Shown one piece after another: positions 42,647 through 52,641 of a stretch of DNA of 64,000 nucleotides (position 1 is its first letter; each line of letters starts with the position of its first letter). The stretch lies in contig DATLZU010000020.1 in NCBI GenBank assembly GCA_035573855.1, forward strand, positions 1-64,000, in the 5' to 3' direction. The DNA comes from DATLZU01 sp035573855. GTDB lineage: Bacteria; Nitrospirota; Nitrospiria; Nitrospirales; Nitrospiraceae. A program made the position numbers and the translations under genes. The notes under the pieces were generated by a model, which saw nothing but the letters and a program-made list of their open reading frames with translations, did not search any database and was not told the origin of the DNA.

Positions 42647-44317
42647 TCAGTCCAGCACGATGCGGCGATCCACGTAGGGGGTGAGGTCGGGATCGTTAGA
42701 GACGAAGATAACCGACCAGGGTTCTTCCTTTGAGCACAACCGCCGCAGAATCGTTTCCCGGATGGCTGGTTGCATGTTGTGCAGCATCCCGTCGAAAATC
42801 AGAATTTGCGGCCTCGACAGGATCGCGCGGGCGACCAGGATACGGAGAATGTGGGTCGGGGCGAGGATCATGCCGGGAGCCCGAACGTGGGTCTTGAGCC
42901 CCAGCGGGAGGGCGTCCACTTCTTCTTCCAGCTCGGCGAACCGCAGGGCCCACCGCACATCGCTGTAGGGGATACCGGTGCGGCCCAGAACGATATTCTC
43001 TTCCAGTGTCCCTTCGAACAGCGAGAGTTGGGAATCGAGCACGAACCCGCGGCATTTGTTGATCGTCTCCAAATCAAGGTGGCGTAGATCGACGCCGTTG
43101 TAGCGGATCACGCCGGCGCTCGGGGGGTCGAGACCGGCGAGAACCCGCGCCAGCGTCGTCTTGGCGATAGTGCTGGTCGCGTAGATGCCGACCTTCTCTC
43201 CCGGCGTCACCTCGAGGTTGAAGCGTTGGAAGATCGGTGCCGCGTCCGCGTGATGGACGTAAGTCAAATCCTTGCAGGTCACCCGAATGCCGTGAATCGT
43301 CGGATCGGGCAGCGGCACGGACAACATCGCCGTACTGACGTCCTTGGGCAAGGAGAAAAGAAAGTCCAGCTCGTGCAGGGCAGTGAAGAAGTAGAAGATG
43401 TGGCCCATGCGTTTGACGACGGCGTCGAAGTTCAGCAGCAACGTGCCGACGACGACCTCGGCGGCGACCAACTGGCCTAACGTCAGTTGGCCGATCGAAA
43501 GCAGCCAGCCGGCTGTAGCAATGAGCCCGCTGTGTCCCAACGCCTGCCACCCGACGGAGCCGAGATACTGCCGCATCAGAACATGAAAGCGCGTGCGTCT
43601 TGCAGCGACATAGGCGTTGACCAGTTCATCGGTTTTCTTAATCAGCAACGGTTCGCTGACGGTCGATTTGAAATGCAGCAGGTTGTAGGCGATCTCCTGC
43701 ATCCAATGCAGCGTGTCGTATTTGGCGTGGGACATCTGGATCGTCGCCCGCAGGCCTCCGTGGCTGAGCAGGAATATGATCACGCAGAAACCGGCGAGGA
43801 GCACGGCGTTGAACAGCAAGAAGTACGGATGGTAGAAGACCAGGATCGTCATGCCGATGGCGCCTCCGACGACGACATTGACGACGTCGATCAGGAGCAC
43901 CGAAAGGGCGCGCTGCATCAGCACTGTCTCCAAAAAATAGTTCGCGTACCGCGGCTGGAAGCCCTGGGATTTGAGGCGAGGCAGGTGCTCGGTCATCGCC
44001 ACAGCAACGCGCGCAAAAATTCGACGCTCCAAGATCTCGACGGCGAAAAACTGCAATGCACGGAAGGCGCCGACAAACAACAGCACCAGCACCATAATGG
44101 CGGCTAGTGTCACGATCGTGATCGGCTGTATCGCGAACGCGAAGGTGTTGACCAGCTCTTGGACGGTTAACGGGACGATGAGCGAAAAGAGCCCGATCGC
44201 CAGCGAATAGGATCCGAGCAGGCCGAGCACCCGGCGTTCCAGGCGTAGGAGCAGTCCGAGACGGCCGAGCATCGACTGGAGCGTGAGAGGATGGCTGTCG
44301 GAGCGGTTGGGATCCAT
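42647..44317 (-). CDS. ABC exporter-type protein with degenerate ATPase domain
   Basis: 556 residues. Transmembrane part (about 30-330) of the type IV exporter fold, then an ABC domain with lost motifs: Walker A at 380-387 reads ATSTIAKT (only Lys and Thr kept), the Q-loop position is Asp in VLDSQLSLFEGT, the signature at about 485 is LAPTH rather than LSGGQ, Walker B is ILIFDG (Gly510 for the catalytic Glu), and the H-loop is FVSNDPD (Asn541 for His). HlyD- and TolC-type genes lie upstream on the same strand. It is probably unable to hydrolyse ATP in the normal way, unless it works with an active partner. Confidence 0.85.
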   Translation of the reverse strand: MDPNRSDSHPLTLQSMLGRLGLLLRLERRVLGLLGSYSLAIGLFSLIVPLTVQELVNTFAFAIQPITIVTLAAIMVLVLLFVGAFRALQFFAVEILERRIFARVAVAMTEHLPRLKSQGFQPRYANYFLETVLMQRALSVLLIDVVNVVVGGAIGMTILVFYHPYFLLFNAVLLAGFCVIIFLLSHGGLRATIQMSHAKYDTLHWMQEIAYNLLHFKSTVSEPLLIKKTDELVNAYVAARRTRFHVLMRQYLGSVGWQALGHSGLIATAGWLLSIGQLTLGQLVAAEVVVGTLLLNFDAVVKRMGHIFYFFTALHELDFLFSLPKDVSTAMLSVPLPDPTIHGIRVTCKDLTYVHHADAAPIFQRFNLEVTPGEKVGIYATSTIAKTTLARVLAGLDPPSAGVIRYNGVDLRHLDLETINKCRGFVLDSQLSLFEGTLEENIVLGRTGIPYSDVRWALRFAELEEEVDALPLGLKTHVRAPGMILAPTHILRILVARAILSRPQILIFDGMLHNMQPAIRETILRRLCSKEEPWSVIFVSNDPDLTPYVDRRIVLD

Positions 44318-44461
44318 GCCCTCGCTCGCTGGCAGGTACTCACCAGGCTGGAAGACCGATCACCAGCAGATGCCGGATCATCGCCCTTTCGCCCGGTTGG
44401 GCGGCCGAACAATTCCCTAACCGTATCAAAGCACGAAGGAAAATGCCACTGCCTTCGGCGA

Positions 44462-45943
44462 TCATTCCCGCGCCCGGTAGGTCACCGGCACGGCCGACGG
44501 TTCGCTCTTGGCCCACGCGCCGATCGCCCATTGATAAAAGGCCAAGGCCTTCTGGTAATCCGCCTTAGCGCGGACGAGTTGATTTTCCGAGTCCACGGAG
44601 TTGCGCTCCCGCAAATTCACGAACAGCACGCTGGTGGCACCCAAGCTGAAACGGAAGCGTTCTCCCTCCTCGAGGGTCTTGGCGAGCCGCAACGACTCGG
44701 CGGCGACGGCGATGCGTTCCTTTGCCCGCTCGATGGCAGACAGCGCGTTATCCACATCCACCACGACCTGCTGTTCGCGGAACTTCTGGACAAGCACGAG
44801 GCGATCCGCCTTCGCTTGCGCTTCCAGTACCTCGCCGCGGCTTCGCCGTTGGAAAATGGGGATGCGGAATTCTGCGCCGAACCTGTAACCGAGGCCGAGA
44901 ACGAATTTTTCCGGGGCGCGCGCCGGCTCGGCCGACAGGTCCAAACTGGGCAACAGATTGTTTTTGGCCAATTCCAGATCAATGTTGTTGAGTTTCGCCT
45001 CGATCCCCACTTCCCTGACTTCGGGGCGATCGGCCTTGGCCTGCAATTTATGGGCCTGTACCGTTTCGGGCGGCGGCACGGTAACCTGCGACGGCAAGTC
45101 CGGTGCGCGCTCGGCTGGGGGCGTCACGGGGGCGTGATTTTCCCAGAGAAACATGGACAAACGATATTGTTCCTGCTCGACGGCGCGCTGGGCGGCGATC
45201 CAAATTTCTCTGCGGCGCTGTACCTCCTGATTCGCCTCGACGACATCGAGTGGCGCGACGGCGCCGGCCTTGGCACGTCCCTCCACCTGCTTTGCCCGAT
45301 CCTCCGCGACGCTCAGCGCGCGCTTCTGAATGTCGGCCAGTTTCACGGCGGCGACCCAGTCCCAGTATTGCGTGGCGGCGGCTAGGAACAGGTCCTGGCG
45401 GGTCTGCGAAATCTTGACATCCGCCATCGGGTCGGCCAACTGCGACCGCTGAAGTTCGGCTGCATCGGGATTGATCATCAGGCCGCGCAGCAATGGGATG
45501 AATCCGCCGAGAACGACCTGGTTCCTGCCGTTGTTGAACCCGAGGTCGGGGATTTTCGCGGCGGCCGTGCCGATGACATCCCGAACACCGGCTTGGGCCC
45601 GGACCCCGGATTGATGCCGGAATTCCATAACCGTGTCGTTGAAGCCGGCGGTTCTGGTGTCGGTCGTCCCGCTGGGAATGAACCGCTCGAGCTCCATATC
45701 ATTGATGAGGATGGGCTCGAAAGCTCCCAGTGCTTTGAGCAACTTGCCTCTGGCGGTCATCTTCTCGGTGCCAGCGCCTTTAAGCAAGGGATGCGAACGG
45801 TCCACCCAGGCCAACACTTCGTCCAACGAGAGCGGAATGGGGGGCAACGGTTTTGACTTAGCCGCGTCGGCGGCGAACGCATGGCTTGCGGCAGAGCAGG
45901 CCGCCACGATGAAGCAAGCGATAACGGCAAACAGATGATTCAT
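44462..45943 (-). CDS. TolC-family outer-membrane efflux protein
   Basis: 493 residues from the ATG with AAGGAG upstream; signal peptide HLFAVIACFIVAACSAASHAFA. Two OEP repeats with long helices (LQRSQLADPMADVKISQTRQDLFLAAATQYWDWVAAVKLADIQKRALSVAEDRAKQVEGRAKAGAVAPLDVVEANQEVQRRREI; LFVNLRERNSVDSENQLVRAKADYQKALAFYQWAIG). Forms the outer-membrane channel of a tripartite system with the HlyD protein. Follows hlyD after a probable terminator hairpin. Confidence 0.85.
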   Translation of the reverse strand: MNHLFAVIACFIVAACSAASHAFAADAAKSKPLPPIPLSLDEVLAWVDRSHPLLKGAGTEKMTARGKLLKALGAFEPILINDMELERFIPSGTTDTRTAGFNDTVMEFRHQSGVRAQAGVRDVIGTAAAKIPDLGFNNGRNQVVLGGFIPLLRGLMINPDAAELQRSQLADPMADVKISQTRQDLFLAAATQYWDWVAAVKLADIQKRALSVAEDRAKQVEGRAKAGAVAPLDVVEANQEVQRRREIWIAAQRAVEQEQYRLSMFLWENHAPVTPPAERAPDLPSQVTVPPPETVQAHKLQAKADRPEVREVGIEAKLNNIDLELAKNNLLPSLDLSAEPARAPEKFVLGLGYRFGAEFRIPIFQRRSRGEVLEAQAKADRLVLVQKFREQQVVVDVDNALSAIERAKERIAVAAESLRLAKTLEEGERFRFSLGATSVLFVNLRERNSVDSENQLVRAKADYQKALAFYQWAIGAWAKSEPSAVPVTYRARE

Positions 45944-46023
45944 CGTGCACACTCCTTTCTGGTTCGGTCTTCACGCATCGGCGCGTCTGACCCGTATTGC
46001 GCTGACGGATCGCCAAGAGAAGC

Positions 46024-46042
46024 AAAGCGACGCGAACGTCGC
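46024..46042 (-). terminator. Hairpin between the HlyD and TolC genes
   Basis: On the minus strand GCGACG, loop TTCG and CGTCGC are followed by TTTGCTTCTCTT, 25 bases after the hlyD stop. Looks like a moderate intrinsic terminator that may lower tolC expression relative to hlyD. Confidence 0.5.
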
Positions 46043-46067
46043 GACGGCGAGAGTCCGGGACCGGCGC

Positions 46068-47501
46068 TTATTTGGCACCGCGGCCGGCCTTGGGCAGAAG
46101 CGTATCGATGAGCGTAGGCGGCCGTTCCTGATAATCGGGCGGGAAGAGGTTGAACCGGCGCCACAACTCATACCACAACGGTACCCGGTTGCAAATCACC
46201 CAGCCCATGACCTTGGTGCCGAGACGGACATGTTCCTGCGGGGGCCAGGCGCGATCTTCGGGATCCGGAACAACCCAAAAACGATAGTTCCCTTTTCCAT
46301 CGTCCACCTGGTCGATCACTTTGATGACGCCCCCATAGGTGCCGGCCATCAGTTCCGGCCAAGCTGGAAGCGGAATGGCGGGGATACCGTAAAACAGGAG
46401 CCGCACCTTGCGACCGACATTGAGCAACGGAGCGTCCAGCCCGTCCGCCCACAGTTCGGCTGCCCGGTCTGCAAAGGGCGCAATCCGCACCAATTTGTCG
46501 CCCTGTTTGACTGTTTCGCCGGGTCCCACCTCCGCCATCCGGACGACCGTCCCATCAATTGGCGCAAGAATCCGGCTGGCGATCCTGCGTTGCGTGGCAT
46601 TGGAGAGCCGAAGCGTGACATCGGCCAGTTCATTGGCCGCCTTGGCGGCGTCAGCGAAGGCGCCGTCACGGGCCGCCTCGGCATCGATGAGGCGTTGAAG
46701 CACTTCGGCGCTGACCTGGTCTCGGCCGAAGCTTAACGCTCTCATCGCCTGCTGGGCCGCTTTCAGCGACGCCTGCGCAGCCTGCAGCTCGGCTTTGCTC
46801 GCAATGGCCGCTTGGATCGTCAGTTCGAGCTCTCGCTGGGAGACCAGACCTTTTTCGACGAGCTGGCGATGGCGGTCCACGTTCAGCTCAGCCGTGTCGA
46901 CGGCGATCTTGGCGGCGGTCACCTTCTGTTGAGCTTCCCGCACCTTGTTTTCAGCCTCCACCACGCGGGCCTCCGCCGATGGCACCGCCGCTTTGACCAG
47001 GTTTTGCATTTCCTTGATGCGCTTGTCCAACTGCTCGGCCCGTTCCAGTGAGGCCTTACGGGTTTGCTCCAGCGCAACCTTCCGCTGTTCCAGGAGGGCG
47101 AGGAGGTCCGGCGCCATAAAATTCGGGTCCCAGTCGTCCAGCTCGAGAATCAAATCCCCCTGTTTGACGCGCACTCCCTCAAAGACGTGCCATTTTTTGA
47201 TACGCCCTGTGATCTGTGCCTCGATATCCTGCGGCCGTTCATACGGCGAATAGGCGGAGAGCTGGCCGGTGACCGTGATGGTCTGCGTCCAGGGAACGAA
47301 AGCGATGAGCAGGGCAAAGAGCAAGACTAGCTTGATGGCGAGTCGCGAGGAGAACTTCAGTCGTTCGGGAATCTGAACCGCCTCCCAGGATTGGAGTCTG
47401 GAAGAGGTGGCGAGATCGTCGACGGTGATTTCGTCCAAACCGGTGGGTTGATTGACCATCGACTGGACCTTGGATTTCAATCCCTCTCCCAGGCGCTGCA
47501 T
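46068..47501 (-). CDS. HlyD-family periplasmic adaptor
   Basis: 477 residues. One membrane anchor (LAIKLVLLFALLIAFVPW), a lipoyl/barrel-sandwich half (VTGQLSAYSPYERPQDIEAQITGRIKKWHVFEGVRVKQGDLILELDD), long coiled-coil hairpin (about 125-290), second lipoyl half (RILAPIDGTVVRMAEVGPGETVKQGDKLVRIAP) and a beta-barrel end. Links the inner-membrane exporter with the TolC channel. The ABC protein of this operon is degenerate. Confidence 0.88.
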   Translation of the reverse strand: MQRLGEGLKSKVQSMVNQPTGLDEITVDDLATSSRLQSWEAVQIPERLKFSSRLAIKLVLLFALLIAFVPWTQTITVTGQLSAYSPYERPQDIEAQITGRIKKWHVFEGVRVKQGDLILELDDWDPNFMAPDLLALLEQRKVALEQTRKASLERAEQLDKRIKEMQNLVKAAVPSAEARVVEAENKVREAQQKVTAAKIAVDTAELNVDRHRQLVEKGLVSQRELELTIQAAIASKAELQAAQASLKAAQQAMRALSFGRDQVSAEVLQRLIDAEAARDGAFADAAKAANELADVTLRLSNATQRRIASRILAPIDGTVVRMAEVGPGETVKQGDKLVRIAPFADRAAELWADGLDAPLLNVGRKVRLLFYGIPAIPLPAWPELMAGTYGGVIKVIDQVDDGKGNYRFWVVPDPEDRAWPPQEHVRLGTKVMGWVICNRVPLWYELWRRFNLFPPDYQERPPTLIDTLLPKAGRGAK

Positions 47502-47742
47502 CGCGACCTCCGATGATCGGGATGGAAGGCAGGTGTATCATAAAAGAATCCGGTTCATGGGGTCAAACAGCGTCGGCATTCTTCACATTTTCACATCCAC
47601 CTCGCGCGTACCTTGACCCTCTCTCTCGGAACGGCTAATGTGGCCATGGCTTAGTCGTTGCGGGCCGCGACATTCCGGTGAGACAGGGGGGAATGGTCGC
47701 GCACACATTCACGGCCTGGTTGAGAGCGGTGGAGGAAAGTCT

Positions 47743-48306
47743 ATGGGGGGGTCGCGCGAACGCCTGTCGAGGAACGGCAAGGGACGCATCCGGCCGCTGG
47801 TCGGGGTGCTTGGAGGGAGCAAGAGCGACTTTCCGATCCTGGAAAAGGCCGTCGCGGTCCTCACCGACTTGGGTGTGCCGAACGAGCTGCTGGTCGTCTC
47901 GGCTCACCGCACGCCCGATCGCCTCTTCGCCTATGCCGAACAGGCGGCGAGCCGCGGCATCGAGGTGATCATTGCCGGCGCAGGAGGTGCCGCCCATCTG
48001 CCGGGGATGCTGGCGGCCAAAACTCACCTGCCGGTCATCGGCGTGCCGATTCCCACAGAACATTTGGGAGGTCTGGACTCGCTCCTCTCCATCGTGCAAA
48101 TGCCGCGAGGGGTGCCGGTCGCGACTGTGGCCATTGGCGGGGCCGAAAATGCGGGCCTCCTGGCCGCGCAGATCCTCGCGGGGCGGTATCCGGCCATCCG
48201 CCAACGCCTGCAACGGTTCCGCGCCGAACAGACGCGCGCGGTCCTCGCGTCCCAGGGACCCTTATCGACTCCGTCGACGCGGACGGCGAAAACACGCAAG
48301 ACGTGA
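47743..48306 (+). CDS. purE: N5-carboxyaminoimidazole ribonucleotide mutase
   Basis: 187 residues from the ATG with GGAGG seven bases upstream. PurE fold: VGVLGGSKSDFPILEKAVAVLTDLGVPNELLVVSAHRTPDRLFAYAEQAASRGIEVIIAGAGGAAHLPGMLAAKTHLPVIGVPIPTEHLGGLDSLLSIVQMPRGVPVATVAIG. Purine synthesis; isomerises N5-CAIR to CAIR. The C-terminus is extended (about 20 residues). Coupled to purK by GTGA overlap. Confidence 0.95.
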   Translation: MGGSRERLSRNGKGRIRPLVGVLGGSKSDFPILEKAVAVLTDLGVPNELLVVSAHRTPDRLFAYAEQAASRGIEVIIAGAGGAAHLPGMLAAKTHLPVIGVPIPTEHLGGLDSLLSIVQMPRGVPVATVAIGGAENAGLLAAQILAGRYPAIRQRLQRFRAEQTRAVLASQGPLSTPSTRTAKTRKT

Positions 48307-49484
48307 CCGTGGTGCCGATCGAATCCGGTTCTGTGTTGGGTGTTCTCGGCGGAGGGCAGCTGGGCGCTATGTTCGCCCAGGCCGCCCGTCGTCTCGGTTA
48401 TCATGTCGCCGTCTGGGACCCAGATGCCGAGGCCCCTGCCCATCGGAACGCCGACCACATCTTCGTCACCCCGTTTACCGATCTTCTCACCCCGGCGCGG
48501 TTTTCCGATCTGGTCCGCGCGGCCACGTATGAGTGGGAAAACGTGCCGGCGACTCTGTGCGAGGTTTTGGAACGCAAGATCCCGGTTCGGCCGTGCAGTC
48601 GAATCTTGCGGTTGATCCAGGATCGGTTGACGCAAAAGGAATTTTTGGCCACCCGCGGACTTCCCGTGCCGGCGTTTCGCCCGATCTGGTCGCCCGACGA
48701 ATTGCCGTTGGCGGCGGAAGAGGTGGGCTATCCCTGTCTCTGCAAGATGGCGACGTTCGGCTACGATGGGAAAGGCCAATGGCAGATCCAGAATCGGGAC
48801 GAAATGGAGATGCTGCGCCAGAGGCTCCGGGAGACCGCGCGAGACGGCAGCCGATGGATTGTCGAACCGTTTCTGCGTTTCGAACGGGAACTATCGGTGC
48901 TGGTTGTGCGCGGAGCGGATGGAGGCCGCCGTCTCTATCCGGTCGTGGAGAACATCCACGAAGCCGGCATCCTGCGGACCACCCGCGTGCCGGCCTCGGT
49001 GGAACACGGGATTGCGGAGCGTGCCGCGGCGCTGGCCGAAAAGGTCGTTGAAGCCCTCGACGGAATCGGAGTGTTCTGTACAGAGCTCTTCCTCATGCCG
49101 GACGGCCGACTCCTGATCAACGAAGTGGCGCCGCGGCCGCACAATTCCGGCCATTACACGCTCGACGCGTGCACGGTATCGCAGTTCGAACAGCAGGTGC
49201 GCGCGCTGTGCGGTCTGCCGCTTGGAGAAGTCCGTCTGCTGAGCCCCGCCGTGATGGTCAATCTCATTGGCGACGATGTGCTACAGGTCGGCGCAGGAAC
49301 GGGACAAGTGGAATTGTTCGGGACGGCAGGCGCGGCGCTGCATCTCTACGGAAAGCGAGTGGTCCGTCCCGGCCGCAAGATGGGCCATGTCACGTTTCTG
49401 GCTGAAAAGCCGGAGGAAGCGTGGAAAGCCGCCATGGCGTTTCGCCGCAAGCTTGCTAGCCGTCCCCTGCCATCGCCGTTTTGA
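48303..49484 (+). CDS. purK: N5-carboxyaminoimidazole ribonucleotide synthase
   Basis: 393 residues from the GTG overlapping the purE stop. ATP-grasp enzyme: VLGVLGGGQLGAMFAQAARRLGYHVAVWDPD, CKMATFGYDGKGQW, FERELSVLVVRGADGG, NEVAPRPHNSGHYTLDAC. Uses ATP and bicarbonate on AIR. Partner of purE. Confidence 0.95.
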   Translation: MTVVPIESGSVLGVLGGGQLGAMFAQAARRLGYHVAVWDPDAEAPAHRNADHIFVTPFTDLLTPARFSDLVRAATYEWENVPATLCEVLERKIPVRPCSRILRLIQDRLTQKEFLATRGLPVPAFRPIWSPDELPLAAEEVGYPCLCKMATFGYDGKGQWQIQNRDEMEMLRQRLRETARDGSRWIVEPFLRFERELSVLVVRGADGGRRLYPVVENIHEAGILRTTRVPASVEHGIAERAAALAEKVVEALDGIGVFCTELFLMPDGRLLINEVAPRPHNSGHYTLDACTVSQFEQQVRALCGLPLGEVRLLSPAVMVNLIGDDVLQVGAGTGQVELFGTAGAALHLYGKRVVRPGRKMGHVTFLAEKPEEAWKAAMAFRRKLASRPLPSPF

Positions 49485-49709
49485 CCTTAGCGAGCAGACG
49501 ACGCTGCCACCGGTTGCAGGATTGTTTGCAGGCACTGAGCGCGAAAGGCACTGAAACGATCCCACCGGACGAAGACGACGGCGTGCGGAAGACGCTCGCG
49601 TTCGCGACCTGAGCCAGCCTCGCGCTCGCGCTTGGTCGCGGCGTCTCCGGCAAGCGTTATTGGCGGGTTGGAAACTCGCGGGAGCCGTCTATCCGGATTT
49701 CTCCGCCGC

Positions 49710-50432
49710 TTACCAGTCTTCGTATCGCCAGGATCGATGCCGGCGCGGAGCAAACAACCGGACATTCCGACGTTTGAAAATTCCAATCAGGGCCATGCCC
49801 GCGAGAAACCCGCCGATGTGCGCGAAAAAAGCGACCCCGCCGCCCTGCCGTCCGAGGCTGAGCCAGCCGCTCAGCGCCTGCAGCACGAACCAAAAGCCGA
49901 GGACGAACCCCGCCGGCACATACATCATGCGCGAGAACAACCCCAGCGGAATGAGCACCAGCACCTGCGCGCGGGGAAACAAGAGCAGATAGGCGCCCAG
50001 CACACCGGAGATCGCCCCGCTCGCGCCGACCATTGGGATGGTGGAAGACGGATCGATCAGTGCGTGGCTCACGGCGGCGAGAACTCCGCAGGTCACGTAG
50101 AAGATCGCGAACCGGACGTGTCCCATGACGTCTTCGACGTTATTGCCGAAAATCCACAGATACAGCATGTTGCCGATCAGATGCATCCATCCTCCGTGCA
50201 GGAACATGCTGGTCAGCAGCGAGAGCGAAGGGGGGACGGCCGTCACCTCCTGCGGAAGCGACGCATGGCCGAACACCACAGCCGGAATGGCGCCGTACGC
50301 GTAAATAAAAGCCTCGCCCGGGCCGGCCGGCAGGGAGGCTTGGTAGAGGAACACCGCGACACAGGCGGCGATGAGCGACACCGTGACGATCGGTGTGATT
50401 TCGGTGGGATTGTCGTCGTGCAGCGGGATCAT
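49710..50432 (-). CDS. Rhomboid-family intramembrane serine protease
   Basis: 240 residues, six-helix rhomboid core. HGGWMHLIGNMLYLWIFGNNVED, catalytic Ser in VGASGAISGVLGAYLLLFPRAQV and His in FFAHIGGFLAGMAL. The cytoplasmic tail is short and basic. Cleaves membrane proteins near or in the bilayer; substrate unknown. Followed by an unannotated 225-base gap toward purK. Confidence 0.9.
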   Translation of the reverse strand: MIPLHDDNPTEITPIVTVSLIAACVAVFLYQASLPAGPGEAFIYAYGAIPAVVFGHASLPQEVTAVPPSLSLLTSMFLHGGWMHLIGNMLYLWIFGNNVEDVMGHVRFAIFYVTCGVLAAVSHALIDPSSTIPMVGASGAISGVLGAYLLLFPRAQVLVLIPLGLFSRMMYVPAGFVLGFWFVLQALSGWLSLGRQGGGVAFFAHIGGFLAGMALIGIFKRRNVRLFAPRRHRSWRYEDW

Positions 50433-50490
50433 GGTCGCGTGTTAGAGACGAAAGCTCAAGGCGAGGGGGTGATCCAGGGCGGTCATGGGC

Positions 50491-51390
50491 TCAGGTTATC
50501 CCGTCCGTGGAGCGTGGTCCCTCATTTCCGGGCTTTCGCCTCTCTCCCGCGGCACGTTCGAGCGGAGCGAGCGGCGACGGGGCGTCCGGCGGCAAAGGGA
50601 CCGAAAACCCGGCGGCGTGGGTATGGCCGCCTCCTCCGAACTCGGCCGCGATGCTGCCGACATCGGTGCCGTCTTCGCGGGAGCGCAGGCTGTAGTAACG
50701 GCGGCCGTTCTTGTCGTGCCAGATGATGCAAAACGGATAGTCAGGCGAAAGCCGTTCGCCGATCTGACTGGTCAAGACCGGGCTCTGTACGGCGGGGACG
50801 ACTTCGCCCTGGAACGAGACCAGGGTCGCGTGCGCCGCGAGCTTGCCGACCAGCTCATTTTCGTACCGGAGAATCGCGCGCCCCTCCTGTTCGAGTTCTT
50901 TTTGTCGAAAGGAATTCCAGAGGTTGAAATCGAAAGGATAGGATGCGAGCGCGGCGTTGATTTCCCGACTGCCCGGCAGTACCCACTGCCACAGGTCCTT
51001 GTCCTGGATGTATTGCAACAGCCACGGGGCCGGCTCGTCGTGGGCCCACTCCCATGCCAGCATCGCGCCCGACTTCTTGAGGTCAAAGTACGCATAGGGC
51101 AGCCCGGCCAGCGCGTTCTGGGCGGTGACGTGATGGTCGAGCACCAGCAAACAGGATGCTTCGCGGGCCATGTGTTCGAGAATCGGTCTCGAATAGCTGA
51201 AATCCACGATGACAATCCGCTGGCCAGCCAAGTTGGCGGGCGGCGGGTCGCCGTGCTTAACGGCGACGAATTGCGCCGAGGGAAAGCGCTTCCAAATGGC
51301 CCAGGCCGCGCCGAATCCGTCCGCGCATTCCGCATGATAGAGCACGAGGCTGGGCGGTTGGTCCGATTTATAGCGAGGCAGGCCCGACAT
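50491..51390 (-). CDS. DHH/DHHA1-family phosphoesterase-like protein
   Basis: 299 residues. The DHH motif is in VLDHHVTAQNAL, with Asp in VDFSYS and HAECADGFGAAWAIWKRFP at the N-terminus. The DHHA1 part is seen in DVGSIAAEFGGGGHTHAAGFSVPLP. Members hydrolyse short oligoribonucleotides or cyclic dinucleotides. The C-terminus has a disordered tail. Stand-alone, downstream of the LOG gene on the same strand. Confidence 0.8.
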   Translation of the reverse strand: MSGLPRYKSDQPPSLVLYHAECADGFGAAWAIWKRFPSAQFVAVKHGDPPPANLAGQRIVIVDFSYSRPILEHMAREASCLLVLDHHVTAQNALAGLPYAYFDLKKSGAMLAWEWAHDEPAPWLLQYIQDKDLWQWVLPGSREINAALASYPFDFNLWNSFRQKELEQEGRAILRYENELVGKLAAHATLVSFQGEVVPAVQSPVLTSQIGERLSPDYPFCIIWHDKNGRRYYSLRSREDGTDVGSIAAEFGGGGHTHAAGFSVPLPPDAPSPLAPLERAAGERRKPGNEGPRSTDGIT

Positions 51391-51465
51391 TTCGCGTCAC
51401 AGAATACCATGTCCGGCGACGGAGGCCAAAGAGTCTTTTGACGGAATCGGGAGGAAATGCGGGGC

Positions 51466-52527
51466 TCAAACGGGTGGGAGCGTCGGCCCCGGCAGCGCAT
51501 TCAGATGGTCGATGAGTTGGCGAAGCCGGCCGGCGCTCCTTCGGTTGAAGAGAAACACCAGGCGAGGGAGGTCCTTCACGGCCGGCTCGTCAAGTTCCTC
51601 CGGGAGAGGACCCCGCTGTTCGAATACGCCTTCGCTCAGCAAGTCTTTGAAACGGTCGTTCACGTCGGCCACTTGCGCATCGGAGAGCGGATGTTTCAGG
51701 CGCATGGCCAACTGTCGACCCACGAACCGGATGGAATGGTAACGGCGATAGAAAGTCAGGATTTCCGCCACCGCTTGCTGCTCGCTGTCGAAGATTTTGA
51801 ACAGGCTCAGATCCTCCTGGTTAATAAGGCCGCGTCCCAACAACTGGTCGGCGATGAAGTCGTACCAATGATTCCAGTAGTCGCACCCGGGTGCCTGAAG
51901 GCAGACGATCGGCTGAGGGTCGCTTTTGCCGGTCTGCGTCAAGGTCAGGATTTCGAATCCCTCATCGTGCGTGCCGAAGCCGCCGGGGAACAACGCAATC
52001 GCGTTGGCTTCTTTCTGAAAGGTAAGTTTCCGTGTAAAGAAATACTTGAAGGTGATGAGCTTCGGATCGTCGGCGATCACGGCGTTGGGACCCTGCTCAA
52101 ACGGCAACAGGATGTTGACTCCGAAACTGTTCTCCCGGCCGGCTCCTTCTTGGCAGGCCCGCATGATGCCGTCCGCCCCTCCGGTGATCACCATGAACCC
52201 GTGTTGCACGATCAGGCGGGCGAACCGGTACGCCAGTTGGTAGTTGGGATCGTCCGGTTGGGTGCGGGCCGAGCCGAAGATGCTGATCTTCGGACGGCCG
52301 CGATAGGCCTGGAACACGCCGAAGGCGTGGCGAAGTTCTTTCATCGCCCGGTTGACGATCTTGAGGTCGAGCAAGTCCAGGCGGGATTCGCGCAGCCGCA
52401 AGACGCCAACCAGGATTTCTTTCATCAAAACGCTGGACAGGTCATCATCCGGTCCGTCCAGCAGGCTGTGCACCTGGGCCAGGATCTCTTCTTTAGTTGG
52501 AGTCGGGCGGCTGCGGGTTTGTGCCAT
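51466..52527 (-). CDS. LOG-family (TIGR00730-type) Rossmann-fold protein
   Basis: 353 residues from the ATG with AAGGA nine bases upstream. LOG core: ISIFGSARTQPDDPNYQLAYRFARLIVQHGFMVITGGADGIMRACQEGAGREN and the nucleotide site PGGFGTHDEGFEIL. Long helical N- and C-terminal additions. Members are nucleoside 5'-monophosphate phosphoribohydrolases; the long form resembles PpnN-like proteins in role but not in full sequence. Cytosolic. Confidence 0.8.
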   Translation of the reverse strand: MAQTRSRPTPTKEEILAQVHSLLDGPDDDLSSVLMKEILVGVLRLRESRLDLLDLKIVNRAMKELRHAFGVFQAYRGRPKISIFGSARTQPDDPNYQLAYRFARLIVQHGFMVITGGADGIMRACQEGAGRENSFGVNILLPFEQGPNAVIADDPKLITFKYFFTRKLTFQKEANAIALFPGGFGTHDEGFEILTLTQTGKSDPQPIVCLQAPGCDYWNHWYDFIADQLLGRGLINQEDLSLFKIFDSEQQAVAEILTFYRRYHSIRFVGRQLAMRLKHPLSDAQVADVNDRFKDLLSEGVFEQRGPLPEELDEPAVKDLPRLVFLFNRRSAGRLRQLIDHLNALPGPTLPPV

Positions 52528-52641
52528 GGGATCTGTTCCTTGGGGGACCCGTTGGAGAAGATGACGAGACCGACGCAGCGGTCGAATTCTACCAGGCAAT
52601 CGTCGGCTGGTCAAAAGGCCGATGTGGGGAGAACCGCGGCC

